NCBI RefSeq assembly: GCF_014243445.1
Contig: NZ_JACLQD010000001.1
Location: forward strand, 248,001-312,000
DNA: 64,000 nucleotides
Origin: Paragemmobacter straminiformis
GTDB lineage: Bacteria > Pseudomonadota > Alphaproteobacteria > Rhodobacterales > Rhodobacteraceae
Direction of reading: 5' to 3'
The notes under the pieces are model-generated. The model was not told the DNA's origin, ran no database searches, and saw nothing but the letters and a program-made list of their open reading frames with translations. Made by a program: the position numbers and the translations under genes. Positions 8,835 to 17,325 of this stretch are shown in pieces; the first letter of the stretch is position 1, and each line of letters begins with the position of its first letter.

Positions 8835-10562
8835 CTACCTCAACTTGATCCGTTGCTTGATGATCGTATAGTAGCGCTGGCGGCCACGTCGAGGATCAGA
8901 TGCCTTTCGCATCAGATTCTCCCCCTCACCCGGCAGGAGGATGCCTCCTTCCCGCAGGACCATCGCGGCTGCACGCCCCGCAGCGTCGGGGAACAGCATA
9001 TGCCATGTCTCGGTCGGCAGGTAGATGAGCCTGTCATCCTCCCAAGCAGCAGGCATCACTCCCTCGTCCGGTTCAGAGCCAAACCTGACAACTGCGTTCG
9101 AGCCGTTCAGGCAGAATTCCGAGATCTTCGAGAGAAGAGGCTCCATCGCATCGATCATGCTGTCAGTCCGCGTTTCATGCCACGCGATGAATGCCTGTTT
9201 TGCAGCCAGCGTGGCCTCTCCGCAGTTCCATCCAGTGATGCCGTGAGTCGTCGCGAGCTCGCCTGCGATGGCGATCACTGCGAAGCGGTCGGCGGCACGA
9301 CCGACAACGCCGGAAATCCCTGCCTCAACATTCGAGCGGAAGCTTTCGGACAAGCGCTGAACCAGGCTGCGGATCTCATCACGCTTGTTTGAGCGTGCAA
9401 TGAGTTCGCGCACGAACGCCACTGCAGCCGTTCCATGCTGGACTCGGGTGGCCCTTTTCAGGCGGTCAGCAAAGGCAGCGGCGTCGGGTGCGCCGTGCAG
9501 TTCATCAAAGGCCCCGAACCGCTGGCCATCTGCGGTCACATCGAGCAAGCGGACCATCTGGCCGGCCATCTGCCTCTTTCCGCCTTCGGCCAATTTAGTC
9601 GCAATGGAAATTTCGCCAGTCGACAGGACACTCACACGCCAGCGCTTCGTAGCGCCCATGTCCTGCGAGGCTGTCATCCGCGTTTTTCCGACACCGTTCG
9701 CGAGGCAGTAGAGGACGTCGTTCAGATGACGCCCATCCACCTCGCCCAACTCGTCCAAGGGCAGGAACGTGCCATTCAGAGACGCTGCCAGGACCTCGAG
9801 ACCATTCGACGTCGCACGCCAGCTACAGGTCGCGTCAGGGCTACCCCAAACTGACGTTGCAACACGAAGAGCCGTAGATTTTCCCTGCGACGAGGCCCCC
9901 TTCAGATGCAGCCCACCGCCAAGGTCGAGGTCAAGGAAATCGAGGAGCACTCCAGCAAGGGCAGTCGAAACCGCCAGGATCAAGATATCATTTCCCTTAC
10001 AGAGGGCCCCGACTTCTGCGCGCCACTCATCAAGGGTCCCCTGCTCAACGTGTGCCGAAGAACTAGGTGAAGTGGTGAGGTTCATGGGCAGAACATCGAG
10101 ATTGCCAACGACTTTCCCGGTTCCAAAGACAAAGGCTTTCCCATCTTGACCGACCCAGCCGACCGACGACGTGCTCGTCTGGCAGCGCGCCGGTTGCCAC
10201 TTGAGAAGCAAACGCTGCAATGCTTTTTTGCTCGAGGGGTCCGTTTGCGTCCTGAGGCCGGCATCGATCAACCGACGCAGCATGGCGGTCCACTTCGAAG
10301 TGAGATCTGCGTCGGTAAGCGGGAGATAGTGGATCATGCCGTCGCGATCCGTCACCTCGACAAGGCGCCCCCACCCGTTTCCGAGAAGGTCGCGAAACGT
10401 CGAGGTCACAATTAACTTAGAACAAAGCCAAACCTTCGATCCATTAGACCCGATATACTCGACTCCTGCCGACGTCATCTCGAAGCCAACGGGGAGACCG
10501 AGGGACTCCGCGGCGGGCCAGACCGGGACGATTGCAGTGCTGTTCGACGACGCGCTCATCAT
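8835..10562 (-). CDS. DUF927-family P-loop NTPase of a mobile element
   Basis: The 575-residue protein fits the DUF927 family (SF2-helicase-related NTPases common in prophages and integrative elements). A P-loop GASSQGKST lies at about 222-230 and an acidic Walker-B-like FLPLDELGEVDG near 268-279. The C-terminal 150 residues contain a conserved-looking tryptophan/proline-rich segment and a basic end (RRGRQRYYTIIKQRIKLR). The biochemical role of the family is not established; replication or helicase functions are usually assumed. Its start overlaps the stop of the upstream AlpA-like gene by four bases (ATGA), so the two are probably translationally coupled. A second in-frame ATG immediately follows the first. 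Confidence 0.8.
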   Translation of the reverse strand: MMSASSNSTAIVPVWPAAESLGLPVGFEMTSAGVEYIGSNGSKVWLCSKLIVTSTFRDLLGNGWGRLVEVTDRDGMIHYLPLTDADLTSKWTAMLRRLIDAGLRTQTDPSSKKALQRLLLKWQPARCQTSTSSVGWVGQDGKAFVFGTGKVVGNLDVLPMNLTTSPSSSAHVEQGTLDEWRAEVGALCKGNDILILAVSTALAGVLLDFLDLDLGGGLHLKGASSQGKSTALRVATSVWGSPDATCSWRATSNGLEVLAASLNGTFLPLDELGEVDGRHLNDVLYCLANGVGKTRMTASQDMGATKRWRVSVLSTGEISIATKLAEGGKRQMAGQMVRLLDVTADGQRFGAFDELHGAPDAAAFADRLKRATRVQHGTAAVAFVRELIARSNKRDEIRSLVQRLSESFRSNVEAGISGVVGRAADRFAVIAIAGELATTHGITGWNCGEATLAAKQAFIAWHETRTDSMIDAMEPLLSKISEFCLNGSNAVVRFGSEPDEGVMPAAWEDDRLIYLPTETWHMLFPDAAGRAAAMVLREGGILLPGEGENLMRKASDPRRGRQRYYTIIKQRIKLR

Positions 10563-10825
10563 GCCACCTCGGCAAGCTGATGTGACGCGCCAAAGAAGCC
10601 GGACTCGCTGAGATCAAGCTCGATATTGAAGCCGGCTTTCAGATCGGCCTCATAGGCTTCGATCTCGTCAATCCTCCAGCGGGCTGCGCTACCACCCGGA
10701 TGATAAGGCTTCGGGAAAGTGCCCTTCCGGCACCAGCGCCAGATGGTGTCAACCGAAACGCTGAAGCGTGCAGCGACCTGTTCGACCGGAATGTAGAGGG
10801 ATTGGTGGTTCAGAGGCTTGTTCAT
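10559..10825 (-). CDS. AlpA/excisionase-like helix-turn-helix protein
   Basis: This 88-residue protein has a MerR/AlpA-type winged helix-turn-helix over residues 10-50 (IPVEQVAARFSVSVDTIWRW, then a basic wing and WRIDEIEAYEADLK). Proteins of this type control integrase expression or act as excisionases in integrative elements. The start is supported by AAAGGA seven bases upstream. It is the first gene of a two-gene operon with the DUF927 protein and the first intact gene inward from tRNA-Phe, a position often held by island excision regulators. The specific regulatory target is unknown. Confidence 0.8.
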   Translation of the reverse strand: MNKPLNHQSLYIPVEQVAARFSVSVDTIWRWCRKGTFPKPYHPGGSAARWRIDEIEAYEADLKAGFNIELDLSESGFFGASHQLAEVA

Positions 10826-11141
10826 GGCACATCCTTTGAGAGAAAGAGGATGCCAGTTTAGGCTGGCCTACGAGAATAGCGGTCGGATCGTTGGGATGCG
10901 CAGAGATCAGCCTGAAAAGTTAAGCGCTCGCTTACCTAGACCCCACAGCGCGGCATTTCAGCAACACGCTGTCCGTCGGGGCAAGCTCCGCTGCGAACGA
11001 TCGCGTTAGACAGGAACATGACGATTCACCTCGTCTGCCTCACCTTCCGCGCCACGTAACCCAGATGTAACCCAGCACGGCAAACGGCAGCCACGCTTGC
11101 AGCGCACTCTGGCGTTATTCTATCGATTTCAAGGATTTAAG
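10826..11141. other. Island end, region between AlpA-like gene and tRNA-Phe
   Basis: This 316-bp stretch has no full gene. It contains the putative integrase stub at 11026-11055, a direct repeat of GTAACCCAG (starting at 11058 and 11068) directly upstream of that stub, and the junction with the tRNA 3' end. An intact island would be expected to hold an integrase of roughly 1.2 kb here. Confidence 0.5.
11026..11055 (-). pseudogene. Possible remnant of integrase 5' end
   Basis: Reading leftward from a GTG at 11055, nine codons encode VARKVRQTR and then hit TGA. This resembles the N-terminus of a family of alphaproteobacterial tyrosine recombinases that start MARKVR..., and the position next to the tRNA is where such a gene would start. 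The rest of the gene is not recognisable. Nine residues are too few for certainty; chance resemblance is quite possible. Confidence 0.25.
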
Positions 11142-11167
11142 TGGTGCCCAGAGCCGGAATCGAACCA
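11142..11167 (-). other. Presumed attachment site (tRNA-Phe 3' end)
   Basis: Islands entering at tRNA genes usually recombine within the T arm and acceptor 3' half, which they restore. The 3' part of this tRNA is intact and borders accessory DNA. The matching direct repeat at the other island end is outside the window, so the exact core cannot be defined. Confidence 0.35.
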
Positions 11168-11217
11168 GCGACACGCGGATTTTCAATCCGCTGCTCTACC
11201 AACTGAGCTATCTGGGC
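11142..11217 (-). tRNA. tRNA-Phe (anticodon GAA)
   Basis: The 76-nt gene folds into a standard cloverleaf: acceptor GCCCAGA/TCTGGGC, D arm GCTC/GAGC, anticodon arm GCGGA/TCCGC with loop TTGAAAA (anticodon GAA), T arm GCTGG/CCGGC with TTCGATT, and an encoded CCA end. It reads phenylalanine codons. Its 3' end abuts the accessory region to the left, so it is the likely island attachment site. Confidence 0.97.
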
Positions 11218-11252
11218 ACCGTTCCCGTGGGGTGCTGCCCTCGGGTGGGCGG

Positions 11253-11281
11253 GTGATACGTCAGGGCGCGGGGGCTGGCAA
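11253..11281 (-). promoter_or_regulatory. Predicted promoter of tRNA-Phe
   Basis: On the minus strand TTGCCA and TATCAC are separated by 17 bp, a good sigma-70 arrangement. The -10 element ends 35 bp before the tRNA 5' end, leaving a short leader. Confidence 0.5.
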
Positions 11282-11559
11282 GGGGGGGCGGCGAAAAAAA
11301 CGACGGGGGCGGGCGAGAGTTTGCGGGACACGAAATCTTTTGCGCGGCGCGTGGCGGCGGGTCGGGATTTCGATGCGGCGGCAGTGCTTTGCCGCAGGCG
11401 CGGCGGGGGCAGGCACGGCCCTTGGCCTGCCACGCGCTGGCGAGGATGTCACCAAAACGCGCGGACACGGGGCCGCGACGGCTTTCATTCACCGCGCCGG
11501 ACAGGATGGCGCGCCATGTCTGGCCTGCGGCCTCGACTCCCTGCTCCTGTCGCTGCATA

Positions 11560-12480
11560 ACGGATAGCCGGTCTTCGGAGTTCGGGGCCCTGCCTCTTGA
11601 TCGGAATCCGCAAGGCTTTGCCTTCGGGCCTCAACCGTGAAACCCTTGCGTTCGGGTCGCAGTGCGTCGGCCTCAGTCTTTGAAAGACTGCCTCGGGCCC
11701 CGGTCTTCATGTCTAAACCGACAGACCTCAACCTTCGGACGCTCGCCTTCGGGACCGCGTCGCAAGGCCCCACTCTTGGCGTCCCGCCCTTCGTGTCCCG
11801 ACCTTCAGACCCTCGCCTTCGTGTCCCAGTTTTCAGGCGTCAGTATTGGAGCCCCCGTTTTCAGGCCCCGACTCTCGGGTCTCACCCTTCGGAACCGCGC
11901 CTTCGGGCCCAAGTGCTCGGGCCTCAGCCTTGGAGACCCAGTCTTCCGACCCAAGTCTTCGGGACCCAACCCTCGGGACTCATCCTCCGGGACCGCGTCG
12001 CAAGGCCCCACTCTTGGCGTCCCGCCCTTCGTGTCCCGACCTTCAGACCCTCGCCTTCGTGTCCCAGTTTTCAGACTTCAGCCTTGAAGACCCGGTTCTC
12101 AAACCCCAACCCCCGGGTCTCACACTTCAGACCCTCGCCTTCGGCCCCCGGTTCTCAGACGTCAGCCTTGGAGACCCAGTCTTCCAACCCCAACCCTCGT
12201 GCCTTACCCTTCGGGACCACGTCTTCCGACCTCAGCCTTTGTTTGCCAACCCTCGGCCCTCACCCCCCATACCCTCGCCCTGGGGTGCCGGTGGACAGTC
12301 CCCAGCCTTTGAACGCCAACCATCAGGCCACAGCCTTTGAGACCTCGTCTCATCCCCCACCCTTCGGCTCCCGATCTTCAGGCCCATGGCTTCCGATCTC
12401 GGCCTTGGAGACCCGACCCCCAGCCCGACCCCCTGCCCCGCCCCCCGGCCCTCAGACCCCAGCCCGAATCCCCTCTCCCG
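11560..12480. repeat. Degenerate short-repeat region with an 87-bp direct duplication
   Basis: About 900 bp are built from imperfect units around CTTCGGGACC, CTTCAGACC and CCTTCGTGTCCC, spaced 14 to about 24 bp. An 87-bp block at 11750-11836 recurs exactly at 11988-12074. All plus-strand frames are largely open because stop codons are rare in the unit, but the translations are low-complexity Pro/Ser/Arg strings with no start context. I read the stretch as non-coding repeat DNA between tRNA-Phe and the yacG cluster. Confidence 0.8.
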
Positions 12481-12575
12481 CCAAATGCGCCACGCTTGCC
12501 CGCGCCCTGCGTCGGGCGCGTGCCTGTGCTGCGGTGCGGGGGGGGTGATCGCGCGCGCCCCTCGGGGGTGGCCGT

Positions 12576-12761
12576 TCAGTTCAGCCGCGTCGGGTGCTCT
12601 TCGCCGCCGTCGTCGGGGCGGTCGTCCTGCGCTTCCTCTTCGGTCACCGGAATGGCGTAGCTGCCCTTGAGCCACCGCCCCAGATCCACATCGGCGCAGC
12701 GGCGCGAGCAGAAGGGTTTGTATTTCGGGTCGCTGTCCTTGCGGCAGATCGGGCAGGTCAC
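12576..12761 (-). CDS. yacG: DNA gyrase inhibitor YacG-like zinc protein
   Basis: The 61-residue protein has the YacG zinc-binding pattern CPIC (residues 3-6) and CSRRC (18-22), followed by DLGRWLKGSYAIP, the conserved segment of the family. YacG of E. coli binds the GyrB C-terminus and inhibits gyrase; the same role here is by family. The start is the GTG at 12761, which overlaps the stop of the RNase E/G gene as GTGA; a longer frame exists but lies inside that gene. It is the last gene of the infA-maf-rng-yacG run. The acidic tail is ordinary for the family. Confidence 0.88.
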   Translation of the reverse strand: MTCPICRKDSDPKYKPFCSRRCADVDLGRWLKGSYAIPVTEEEAQDDRPDDGGEEHPTRLN

Positions 12762-13792
12762 GGCATAACCTCGGCCAGCGGCAGGCGGTCGCGCTTGCGG
12801 GTCAGCTCGAACAGCCCCAGCGCGGTCCATCCGGCAAGGTTCGTCTCGGCGGCCTCGTGCTTGAAGGCGGCGCGGATCACCTGGTCAAGGATGGCGCGGT
12901 CCTTCTTGGGCAAGGGCGCGAAATCTACGACAATCTGCCCGCCAAGGCCGCGCAGGCGCAACTGGCGCGGCAGGTCGCGGGCGGCGGCGATATTGACCTT
13001 GAGCGATGCGGCAGGGCTGGTGTCCGGCCCCGTGTTCACATCGACCGCGACCAGCGCGCGCGTCGGCTCGATCATCATGTGACCGCCCCCCGCAAGCCCC
13101 ACGCGCGGCGCGCGCAGCGCGTCGATCATCTCGAGCACGCCGTGATCGGCAAAACCGCCCTCGACCACCTCGTCGGGGGCCGGATCGGCCCAGTCGCGCC
13201 AGGCGGCCTCATGCGCGCCGGGGCCGTCGACCAGCAGTTCGGGCGGCCCGTCAAGGTCGGCCAGAACCGCCTCGGCAAGGGTGCGGACGGCGGTGATGTC
13301 GTCCATCACCTCTTCGGCCTCGGCCTCGGCGCTGGCCGATCGCAGGATCAGCCCCATGTCCTCGGCGGCACCCGCCATCGCCTCGGCGGCAAGGGCCGAA
13401 AGGTCGGCCCGCACCTCCTCGTCGCGGATCCGGCGCGAGACGTTCAGCCCCGGCGCACCGGGGGTGATGATGGCATGGCGCGATTTGAACAGAAGCCGCG
13501 CGGTGACCGGCACGGCCTTGCCCGCCTCGGTCGGCCCCGTGACCTGCACCAGCAGGCGCTGGCCGGGTGCGATGCCGGAAATCTGGCGCAGAAAGCCCGA
13601 ACCGCCGGGAAGCTTGACGAAAATCCCCCCCTGCCCTTTCACGGGCCGGTCGGCCACGGCGCGAAAGATCGCTCCGGGCAGGATCACATCGCCCTCGGGG
13701 TCGATCAGCAGGTCTTCGAGCTGCCCGTCCACCACCAGCGCGGCGGCGGCGCGGCCCGCGATTTCGTCGATCAGGACAACGCGGCCCTTCAT
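12758..13792 (-). CDS. Ribonuclease E/G family endoribonuclease
   Basis: The 344-residue protein is a short RNase E/G homologue acting in RNA processing and decay. Catalytic-core signatures are present: [10 protein letters not shown] near 235 carries a conserved Asp, [11 protein letters not shown] near 275 the second acidic site, and [17 protein letters not shown] closes the domain. It ends exactly where longer family members continue into the CPxCxG zinc-link, which is absent. The start ATG at 13792 overlaps the maf stop (ATGA); its own stop overlaps the GTG of yacG. The compact form appears normal for Rhodobacteraceae. Confidence 0.9.
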   Translation of the reverse strand: MKGRVVLIDEIAGRAAAALVVDGQLEDLLIDPEGDVILPGAIFRAVADRPVKGQGGIFVKLPGGSGFLRQISGIAPGQRLLVQVTGPTEAGKAVPVTARLLFKSRHAIITPGAPGLNVSRRIRDEEVRADLSALAAEAMAGAAEDMGLILRSASAEAEAEEVMDDITAVRTLAEAVLADLDGPPELLVDGPGAHEAAWRDWADPAPDEVVEGGFADHGVLEMIDALRAPRVGLAGGGHMMIEPTRALVAVDVNTGPDTSPAASLKVNIAAARDLPRQLRLRGLGGQIVVDFAPLPKKDRAILDQVIRAAFKHEAAETNLAGWTALGLFELTRKRDRLPLAEVMP

Positions 13793-14364
13793 GTCATGCT
13801 CCAGACTGGATAGCCCGCCGCTTGCAACAGGGCGGCGGTTTCGGCCAAGGGCAGCCCGACGATGCCGGTGAAACTGCCCGAAATCCACGGGATAAAGGCC
13901 CCTGCGGCCCCTTGGATCGCATAGCCTCCGGCCTTGCCCTGCCATTCGTTGCTGGCAAGATAGGCGTTCAGCTCGGCATCCGACAGGCGCTTCATCTTGA
14001 CCGCGCTGACACAATCGCGCGTCCAGACCCTGTCGCCGCGTCTGACGGCCACGGCGGTGATCACCTGATGCCGCCGCCCGCCCAGCGCGACAAGGAATTC
14101 CGCCGCCTCGGCCGCATCGCGCGGCTTGCCAAGGATGCGGCGCCCCAGCGCCACGGTGGTATCGGCGCAAAGCACGATGTCATCCGGCCCTGCCGCCACC
14201 GCCGCCGCCTTTTCACGGGCCAGCCGCGCGCAATAGGGGCGCGGCAATTCGGCCCGTTTCGGCTCTTCGTCGATATCGGGGGGAAGAACGGCGTCAGGCA
14301 CCAGGCCCAGTTGCGCCAAAAGTTCCTTTCGGCGCGGGCTGCCGGATCCGAGGATCAGCTTCAC
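13789..14364 (-). CDS. maf: Maf-family nucleotide pyrophosphatase
   Basis: This 191-residue cytoplasmic protein has the Maf signature [15 protein letters not shown] at residues 6-20 and the conserved [21 protein letters not shown] stretch containing the catalytic aspartate, followed by the [11 protein letters not shown] segment. Maf proteins hydrolyse non-canonical or canonical nucleoside triphosphates and have been linked to septum inhibition. It overlaps infA upstream and the RNase E/G gene downstream by four bases each, so the three are co-translated. Confidence 0.93.
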   Translation of the reverse strand: MKLILGSGSPRRKELLAQLGLVPDAVLPPDIDEEPKRAELPRPYCARLAREKAAAVAAGPDDIVLCADTTVALGRRILGKPRDAAEAAEFLVALGGRRHQVITAVAVRRGDRVWTRDCVSAVKMKRLSDAELNAYLASNEWQGKAGGYAIQGAAGAFIPWISGSFTGIVGLPLAETAALLQAAGYPVWSMT

Positions 14365-14579
14365 TTGAAGCGATAGTTGATGCGGCCTTTCGACAGGTCG
14401 TAGGGGGTCATTTCGACCTGCACCTTGTCGCCTGCCAGAACGCGGATGCGGTTCTTGCGCATCTTGCCTGCCATCACCGCGATCAATTCATGGCCGTTGT
14501 CCAGCTCGACCCTGAATGTCGCATTCGGCAGGAGTTCCTTCACGACGCCCGGGAATTCGAGGATGTCTTCCTTAGCCAT
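14361..14579 (-). CDS. infA: Translation initiation factor IF-1
   Basis: The 72-residue product has the full IF-1 S1/OB-fold sequence, [20 protein letters not shown] at the N-terminus and RNYRFK-like INYRFK at the end. It binds the ribosomal A site with IF-2 and IF-3. GGAGAG lies six bases upstream of the ATG. It heads a run infA-maf-rng-yacG with overlapping ends. A promoter candidate lies 57 bp upstream. Confidence 0.98.
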   Translation of the reverse strand: MAKEDILEFPGVVKELLPNATFRVELDNGHELIAVMAGKMRKNRIRVLAGDKVQVEMTPYDLSKGRINYRFK

Positions 14580-14635
14580 GGTCTCTCCAAATAGGATTAC
14601 GGCCCGCAGGCAGCACCCACAGGCTTCGGGCTGTG

Positions 14636-14664
14636 CTAATGCGCCTGTCGGGGCGGATTTTCAA
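14636..14664 (-). promoter_or_regulatory. Predicted promoter of infA
   Basis: On the minus strand TTGAAA and CATTAG are spaced 17 bp apart. The -35 box is strong and the -10 box weak. The position, 57 bp before the infA start in a non-coding gap, fits the promoter of the infA-maf-rng-yacG operon. Confidence 0.4.
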
Positions 14665-14742
14665 GGGAAAAGTAAGCGCCTCGCCCGCATTTGCGGGCCA
14701 AAGGTGCGGCGGGCGGCAGGGGCGGCGGCCTGTCGGGGCAGC

Positions 14743-15531
14743 CTAGAGGGGCAGCCCCAACCCCTCGGCCAGAAGATGCGCGATGCAGCGGCGGCCATAG
14801 AGCGCGTTCATATGGCTGTGGTCGCCCCTTGCATCGGGGGCGGCCGGATCGACGGCCCCGCCCCCCGCCGCCAGACAGGCCGGACGGGTCAGCCCCGTCG
14901 GGGCGGAAAGGTCGGCGGGCGGGGCAAGAAAGCCGAACCCCCGCGCCGCCGCCGCCCGCACAAGTTCCGCGCGGTAGCTGTCAAGAAAGACCTGCAAGGC
15001 CGCCGTATGGGCCTGCGCCCCGCGCCACGGCGCATAAAGCCTGTGGCCGCTGGCAAGGCAGGTCTCGGCATAGACCGGACGGCCAAAGACGATGGGGCGG
15101 TAACGCAGGGCAGGCACGGCGACCCATGCCTCGGCCACCCCCTCGGCGGCCTGTGCAAGTGCGGCCGTCACGAAGCCCGCGCCATAGGCCGGACGCCCGG
15201 CCCCCGCGTCCCCGACCGGATAGGGATCGCCCAAAGCCGCAAGTTCGGCGGCCCGTTCGGGGTGCCAGGCCACGCCGATCCAGACCGCATGGTCATAGGC
15301 CGACAGATCGCATTCGACCCGCCCGTTGATCCCGGCCACCCTTTCGCGTTCTGCCGGCGTGACGTTGCGGCGCGGCGCGAACAGGCCCGTCGCGCGCAAA
15401 CGGTATCGGGCATGGATCTTCTCGGGCAGGCTGAAGAAATCCATCTCGATGTCGGGAAATTCGGCGTACAGACCCTCCCAAGCCTCGCGCCACGCGCCGA
15501 CATGGGAATTGCCAAAGGCAAGGATGCGCAT
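14743..15531 (-). CDS. SGNH-like hydrolase-fold protein
   Basis: The 262-residue protein begins MRILAFGNSHVGAW, in which GNSH at 7-10 takes the place of the GDS/GNS nucleophile block of SGNH hydrolases, and it ends with DHSHMNALYG, a plausible Asp-x-x-His catalytic pair. No signal peptide is seen, so it is probably cytoplasmic. Its ATG overlaps the stop of the GSCFA gene by one base (TGATG), making a pair of related folds. By family it could be an esterase or acyltransferase acting on a glycan or lipid; the substrate is unknown. Confidence 0.65.
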   Translation of the reverse strand: MRILAFGNSHVGAWREAWEGLYAEFPDIEMDFFSLPEKIHARYRLRATGLFAPRRNVTPAERERVAGINGRVECDLSAYDHAVWIGVAWHPERAAELAALGDPYPVGDAGAGRPAYGAGFVTAALAQAAEGVAEAWVAVPALRYRPIVFGRPVYAETCLASGHRLYAPWRGAQAHTAALQVFLDSYRAELVRAAAARGFGFLAPPADLSAPTGLTRPACLAAGGGAVDPAAPDARGDHSHMNALYGRRCIAHLLAEGLGLPL

Positions 15532-16628
15532 CACCCCGCCTCCGCCGGTCCGGCGAAGCGGTTCAGCAAGGCCTCCTCGCAGCGCAGGTCAAACGCCGCG
15601 TCCTCGGCCCGGTCCTGTGCCTGTTCCCGCGCCCGCGCCCGTTCCGTCGCCGCGCTGTCAACTGCGGCGGTCCCCTCAAGCCCATAGGCCGCGCGCAGCG
15701 TTGCCATCACCGTGGCCACCCCCTCTTCGGTCACGTCGCGCAGATTGTCGGCAAAGAACCGCCCCCGCGCCGATTGCGATGTCACGATCTCGTACGAAGG
15801 GAAGTAATCCACCCCCTCGTCCTCTTGCACGATCTCGTCGCAGGCGGCGCGCAGGATGGCTTTCGACCGGATCGTCGCCACCTCGACATGATCGCCGCTT
15901 GCCGTCGCCGCAAGGGGGACCGGCGAGACGGTGACCAGAAAGCGCAAGGCCGGATTGACCGCCCGCGCCAGCGCCATGAAATCGCGGAAAGCCGCCACGG
16001 TTTCGGCAACGGTGTAGTTGTGGAACATGTGGCGGTCGGGGTCATAGGCGCCGCCCAGCACCCCCGGTGCCATCGGGTAGACCGTGGCGCTGGCGCGGTG
16101 CAGGAAGGCTTCGGTCAAGCCGAAGGTAAAGACGAACACATCCGCCGCCTCCCACGCCTTGCGGATGCACCCGAGGTGGCGCTGCCGGTGCCAGACCACC
16201 TCGGCCTCGCTGGCATGGCCCCCGGGTTCGACCGACGGGCGCTGCGAATCGACAAAGCGCGGCCCGAGGGGCCAGACCCCTTCGGCGGGCTGGAAACCGT
16301 CCCAGACCTCGCGCGCAAGCTGCGCCAGATGTGCTGCCGTGTAGATATTGCCATGCCGGGCCGAGAACAGGCGGTAGCCGTGGTCCCTTGCAATGGCGTC
16401 GGGCACGAAATCGGGCACGGGTTCGGCGTCGATCACCTGCACCCCCGCCGCCCGCAGCGCCCGCCCGACATGCTGGGCAAAGCACGACCCCGCCGTGGCA
16501 ACCCGCGTCTGCGCGTCGATGGCAAAGCGCGGGCGGAACAGCCCCGACGCGGCAAAGGATGCCCGCGCCTCGACCCCCGTTTTCCAGAACGCGCGCCGCT
16601 CGAGCTTTTGATAAGGCGAACGGGCCAT
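15531..16628 (-). CDS. GSCFA-domain protein
   Basis: The 365-residue protein carries the family-defining TAGSCFAQHVGR at about 45-56, with the SGNH-like nucleophile serine in GSCFA, and further family features FVFTFGLTEAFLH and FLVTVSPVPLAAT. GSCFA proteins have an SGNH-related fold and unknown substrates; they are often found with sugar- or surface-polymer genes. It overlaps the downstream SGNH gene. The C-terminus (about 310-365) is a charged Ala/Glu/Arg helix. Function is not assigned. Confidence 0.85.
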   Translation of the reverse strand: MARSPYQKLERRAFWKTGVEARASFAASGLFRPRFAIDAQTRVATAGSCFAQHVGRALRAAGVQVIDAEPVPDFVPDAIARDHGYRLFSARHGNIYTAAHLAQLAREVWDGFQPAEGVWPLGPRFVDSQRPSVEPGGHASEAEVVWHRQRHLGCIRKAWEAADVFVFTFGLTEAFLHRASATVYPMAPGVLGGAYDPDRHMFHNYTVAETVAAFRDFMALARAVNPALRFLVTVSPVPLAATASGDHVEVATIRSKAILRAACDEIVQEDEGVDYFPSYEIVTSQSARGRFFADNLRDVTEEGVATVMATLRAAYGLEGTAAVDSAATERARAREQAQDRAEDAAFDLRCEEALLNRFAGPAEAG

Positions 16629-16719
16629 CCCGACACTCCAACCGACACGCCCTGTTATCGGCGGGCAAAGGGGGCGGCGTCAAACCCGATATTGAAGCCC
16701 GCGAGGGCCGCGCCCGGCG

Positions 16720-17325
16720 TCAGACCTTGCGCATCCAGAACTGCAAGGGCTTCACCGTCTCGCCCTCCTCGCCCACATCCTTCCACGAGAATTCGGCCAC
16801 GACGCCCGCAAGCGGCGCATAGCCGCGCCCCTGCCAGAAAGCGTCGTTGGTGCGATAGGTCGCAGGCCGCAGCGGGTGGTCCTCAGGCCGCATCACCGAA
16901 CAAAAGGCCACATGGCTGCGCCCCAGCGCCCGCGCATGGTCCTCGCGCAGGTCAAAGAAGCGATGCCCGATCCCCTTGCCGCGATATTCCGGCAGCAGCA
17001 CCGACTCCGCCCCGTAGAGAATATGCTCCAACGCCACCCCGCGCCCCGCGAAGGGTGCGGCGAAAGCCTCGGCATGGTCCTCCATCGGGGTCGAGGTTGA
17101 GGCCCCCACCAGCACATCGCCAAAGAACGCCCCGACCAGCAGGGCATCCGCGCTGTCGCGATATGTCTGAAGATACTCGCGCTCGTATTCCAGCGATCCG
17201 TCATACAGATAGGGCCAGTCGCGGAACACCGCGATGCGCAGCCGCGCCACATCGTCGAGTGCGGCTTCAAGCGCCGCCCCCCGCAAGGCGCGCACCGCAA
17301 TTCCGTCGGGCAGATCGCGGCTCAT
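16720..17325 (-). CDS. GNAT-family N-acetyltransferase
   Basis: The 201-residue protein has the GNAT acetyl-CoA binding motif A: VLLPEYRGKGIGHRFFDLRE, where RGKGIG is the pyrophosphate loop. It probably acetylates a small molecule or protein amine in the cytoplasm. The ATG at 17325 overlaps the stop of the NTF2-like gene by four bases, which fixes the start; a longer in-frame reading runs back through the upstream gene. Substrate unknown. Confidence 0.85.
   Translation of the reverse strand: MSRDLPDGIAVRALRGAALEAALDDVARLRIAVFRDWPYLYDGSLEYEREYLQTYRDSADALLVGAFFGDVLVGASTSTPMEDHAEAFAAPFAGRGVALEHILYGAESVLLPEYRGKGIGHRFFDLREDHARALGRSHVAFCSVMRPEDHPLRPATYRTNDAFWQGRGYAPLAGVVAEFSWKDVGEEGETVKPLQFWMRKV

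Larger units (their letters stand above)
1..11141. mobile_element. Right-hand part of a putative integrative island at tRNA-Phe
   Basis: Everything left of the tRNA-Phe 3' end looks accessory: a RecQ-UvrD double helicase, a STAND-type nuclease candidate, a DUF927 NTPase and an AlpA-like regulator, none of them core Rhodobacteraceae genes. From about 4,440 to 10,830 the base composition is visibly less GC-rich than the core genes to the right. The 3' end of tRNA-Phe faces this block, the usual geometry for tyrosine-integrase islands. No full integrase and no second attachment site are in view; the left end lies outside the window. The island call is inference from gene content, composition and tRNA position. 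Confidence 0.6.

Noticed and set aside
11637-12548. 303-residue plus-strand open frame in the repeat region
   Set aside because: The product is a low-complexity Pro/Ser/Arg string following the DNA repeats; other frames are equally open, and there is no ribosome site or domain.
14684-14699. Terminator after the SGNH gene
   Set aside because: GCCCGC/GCGGGC forms a stem but no T-run follows closely, so I did not list it as a terminator.
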